Shown piece by piece: positions 63,635 through 64,000 of a stretch of DNA of 64,000 nucleotides (its first letter is position 1; every line of letters begins with the position of its first letter). This DNA comes from a virus: positions 1 to 64,000 of the IMG/VR virus record IMGVR_UViG_3300009158_000046; one strand, 5' to 3'. A program made the position numbers and the translations under genes. The notes beneath the pieces are model-generated. The model searched no databases and was not told the DNA's origin. It was given only the letters and a program-made list of their open reading frames with translations.

Positions 63635-64000
63635 CGGACTTCCCACAGCCAGCGAAAGTACGGCCCGCGCTTCGTGTCGGGAACCTTGCGGGGAATGAGG
63701 TAGAGAACGACCCACCCGTCAGGGCGCTTCTGCTGGCACATCTCATGGGTGCCAGCGTCGTACTTGACCCTCGCCCGGCTGATCTCGTTGAAGAACTCGA
63801 CAGGCCAGTTGGGTTCGATGTTCGACCGAACGGCGACCACCCACTGCTCCATGCCCGGCTTTCCGAGAGAAGAGATGTCCTTGGGACGTGGACCTGACGG
63901 TGCCAGCACCGGACCGGTTGGTTGCGGTCCGTACTCATCCTTCAGGAGCTTGTAGTTAATTCCCAGATCGCGAGACACTTTCGAAATGTTGTTGTGTCGT
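63631..64000 (-). CDS. HTH protein, 5' end beyond the window (partial)
   Basis: About 122 visible residues. The N-terminal RHNNISKVSRDLGINYKLLK looks like an HTH; the coding pattern continues to the window edge, so the gene is truncated there and the GTG at 63976 is not the real start. A Pro-rich linker and a globular C-terminal part (WPVEFFNEISRARVKYDAGT) follow. Function unknown; coupled to the HD gene. Confidence 0.6.
   Translation of the reverse strand, partial: RHNNISKVSRDLGINYKLLKDEYGPQPTGPVLAPSGPRPKDISSLGKPGMEQWVVAVRSNIEPNWPVEFFNEISRARVKYDAGTHEMCQQKRPDGWVVLYLIPRKVPDTKRGPYFRWLWEVR

Overview
This window looks like most of the genome of a tailed, lambda-like siphovirus or prophage, cut at both ends. 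The left edge lies inside a family A DNA polymerase gene and the right edge inside a small HTH gene. The DNA is GC-rich, with AT-rich islands. Next to the integrase is a segment matching the 5' half of a bacterial tRNA-Pro gene. That match and the base composition suggest a proteobacterial, possibly alphaproteobacterial, host; this is inference from two weak signals.

Layout. Positions 1-29.9 kb are transcribed almost entirely leftward and hold the early and accessory genes. They comprise a replication module (DNA polymerase, 5'-3' exonuclease, SNF2-like helicase), a nucleotide pyrophosphohydrolase, an integration and regulation module (XRE regulator, candidate attP, tyrosine integrase, excisionase-like gene), a train of small genes including a C2H2 zinc finger, an rIIB/rIIA pair, and about 25 very small genes joined by stop/start overlaps (15.4-23 kb). 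A largely non-coding, hairpin-rich island lies at 23.65-26.6 kb and also carries two low-complexity genes. A prim-pol/SF3 helicase closes the region. Positions 30.0-62.7 kb run rightward and follow lambda order: large terminase, portal, protease/scaffold, decoration, major capsid, connectors, tail tube, frameshifted tail chaperones, tape measure, M/L/K/I/J-like tail-tip genes, then endolysin, holin candidate, Rz/Rz1 spanins. From 62.77 kb the strand flips again, with a second nucleotide pyrophosphohydrolase, an HD phosphohydrolase and a truncated HTH gene.

Unusual signals. (i) A dispersed palindrome, TTGAAA-N2/3-TTTCAA, occurs at 13 sites: beside attP and the XRE gene, next to rIIA/rIIB, directly against five start codons, and as a 28-29 bp spaced triplet in the non-coding island. 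It looks like the operator of a phage-wide regulon. (ii) The DNA polymerase frame carries an in-frame TAG 18 codons after a well-supported start. (iii) Two related short peptides lie around the gene after the portal; one continues in frame past the portal stop codon. (iv) The tail chaperone genes carry a T7 slippery run that joins both frames. (v) The 2943-residue J-like protein is a mosaic of five W-rich jelly-roll-like modules separated by 10-residue repeats. (vi) rIIA/rIIB coexist with an integrase. (vii) Two pyrophosphohydrolases and an HD hydrolase suggest remodelling of the dNTP pool.

All assignments come from reading the sequence and recognising motifs; no database search was run.
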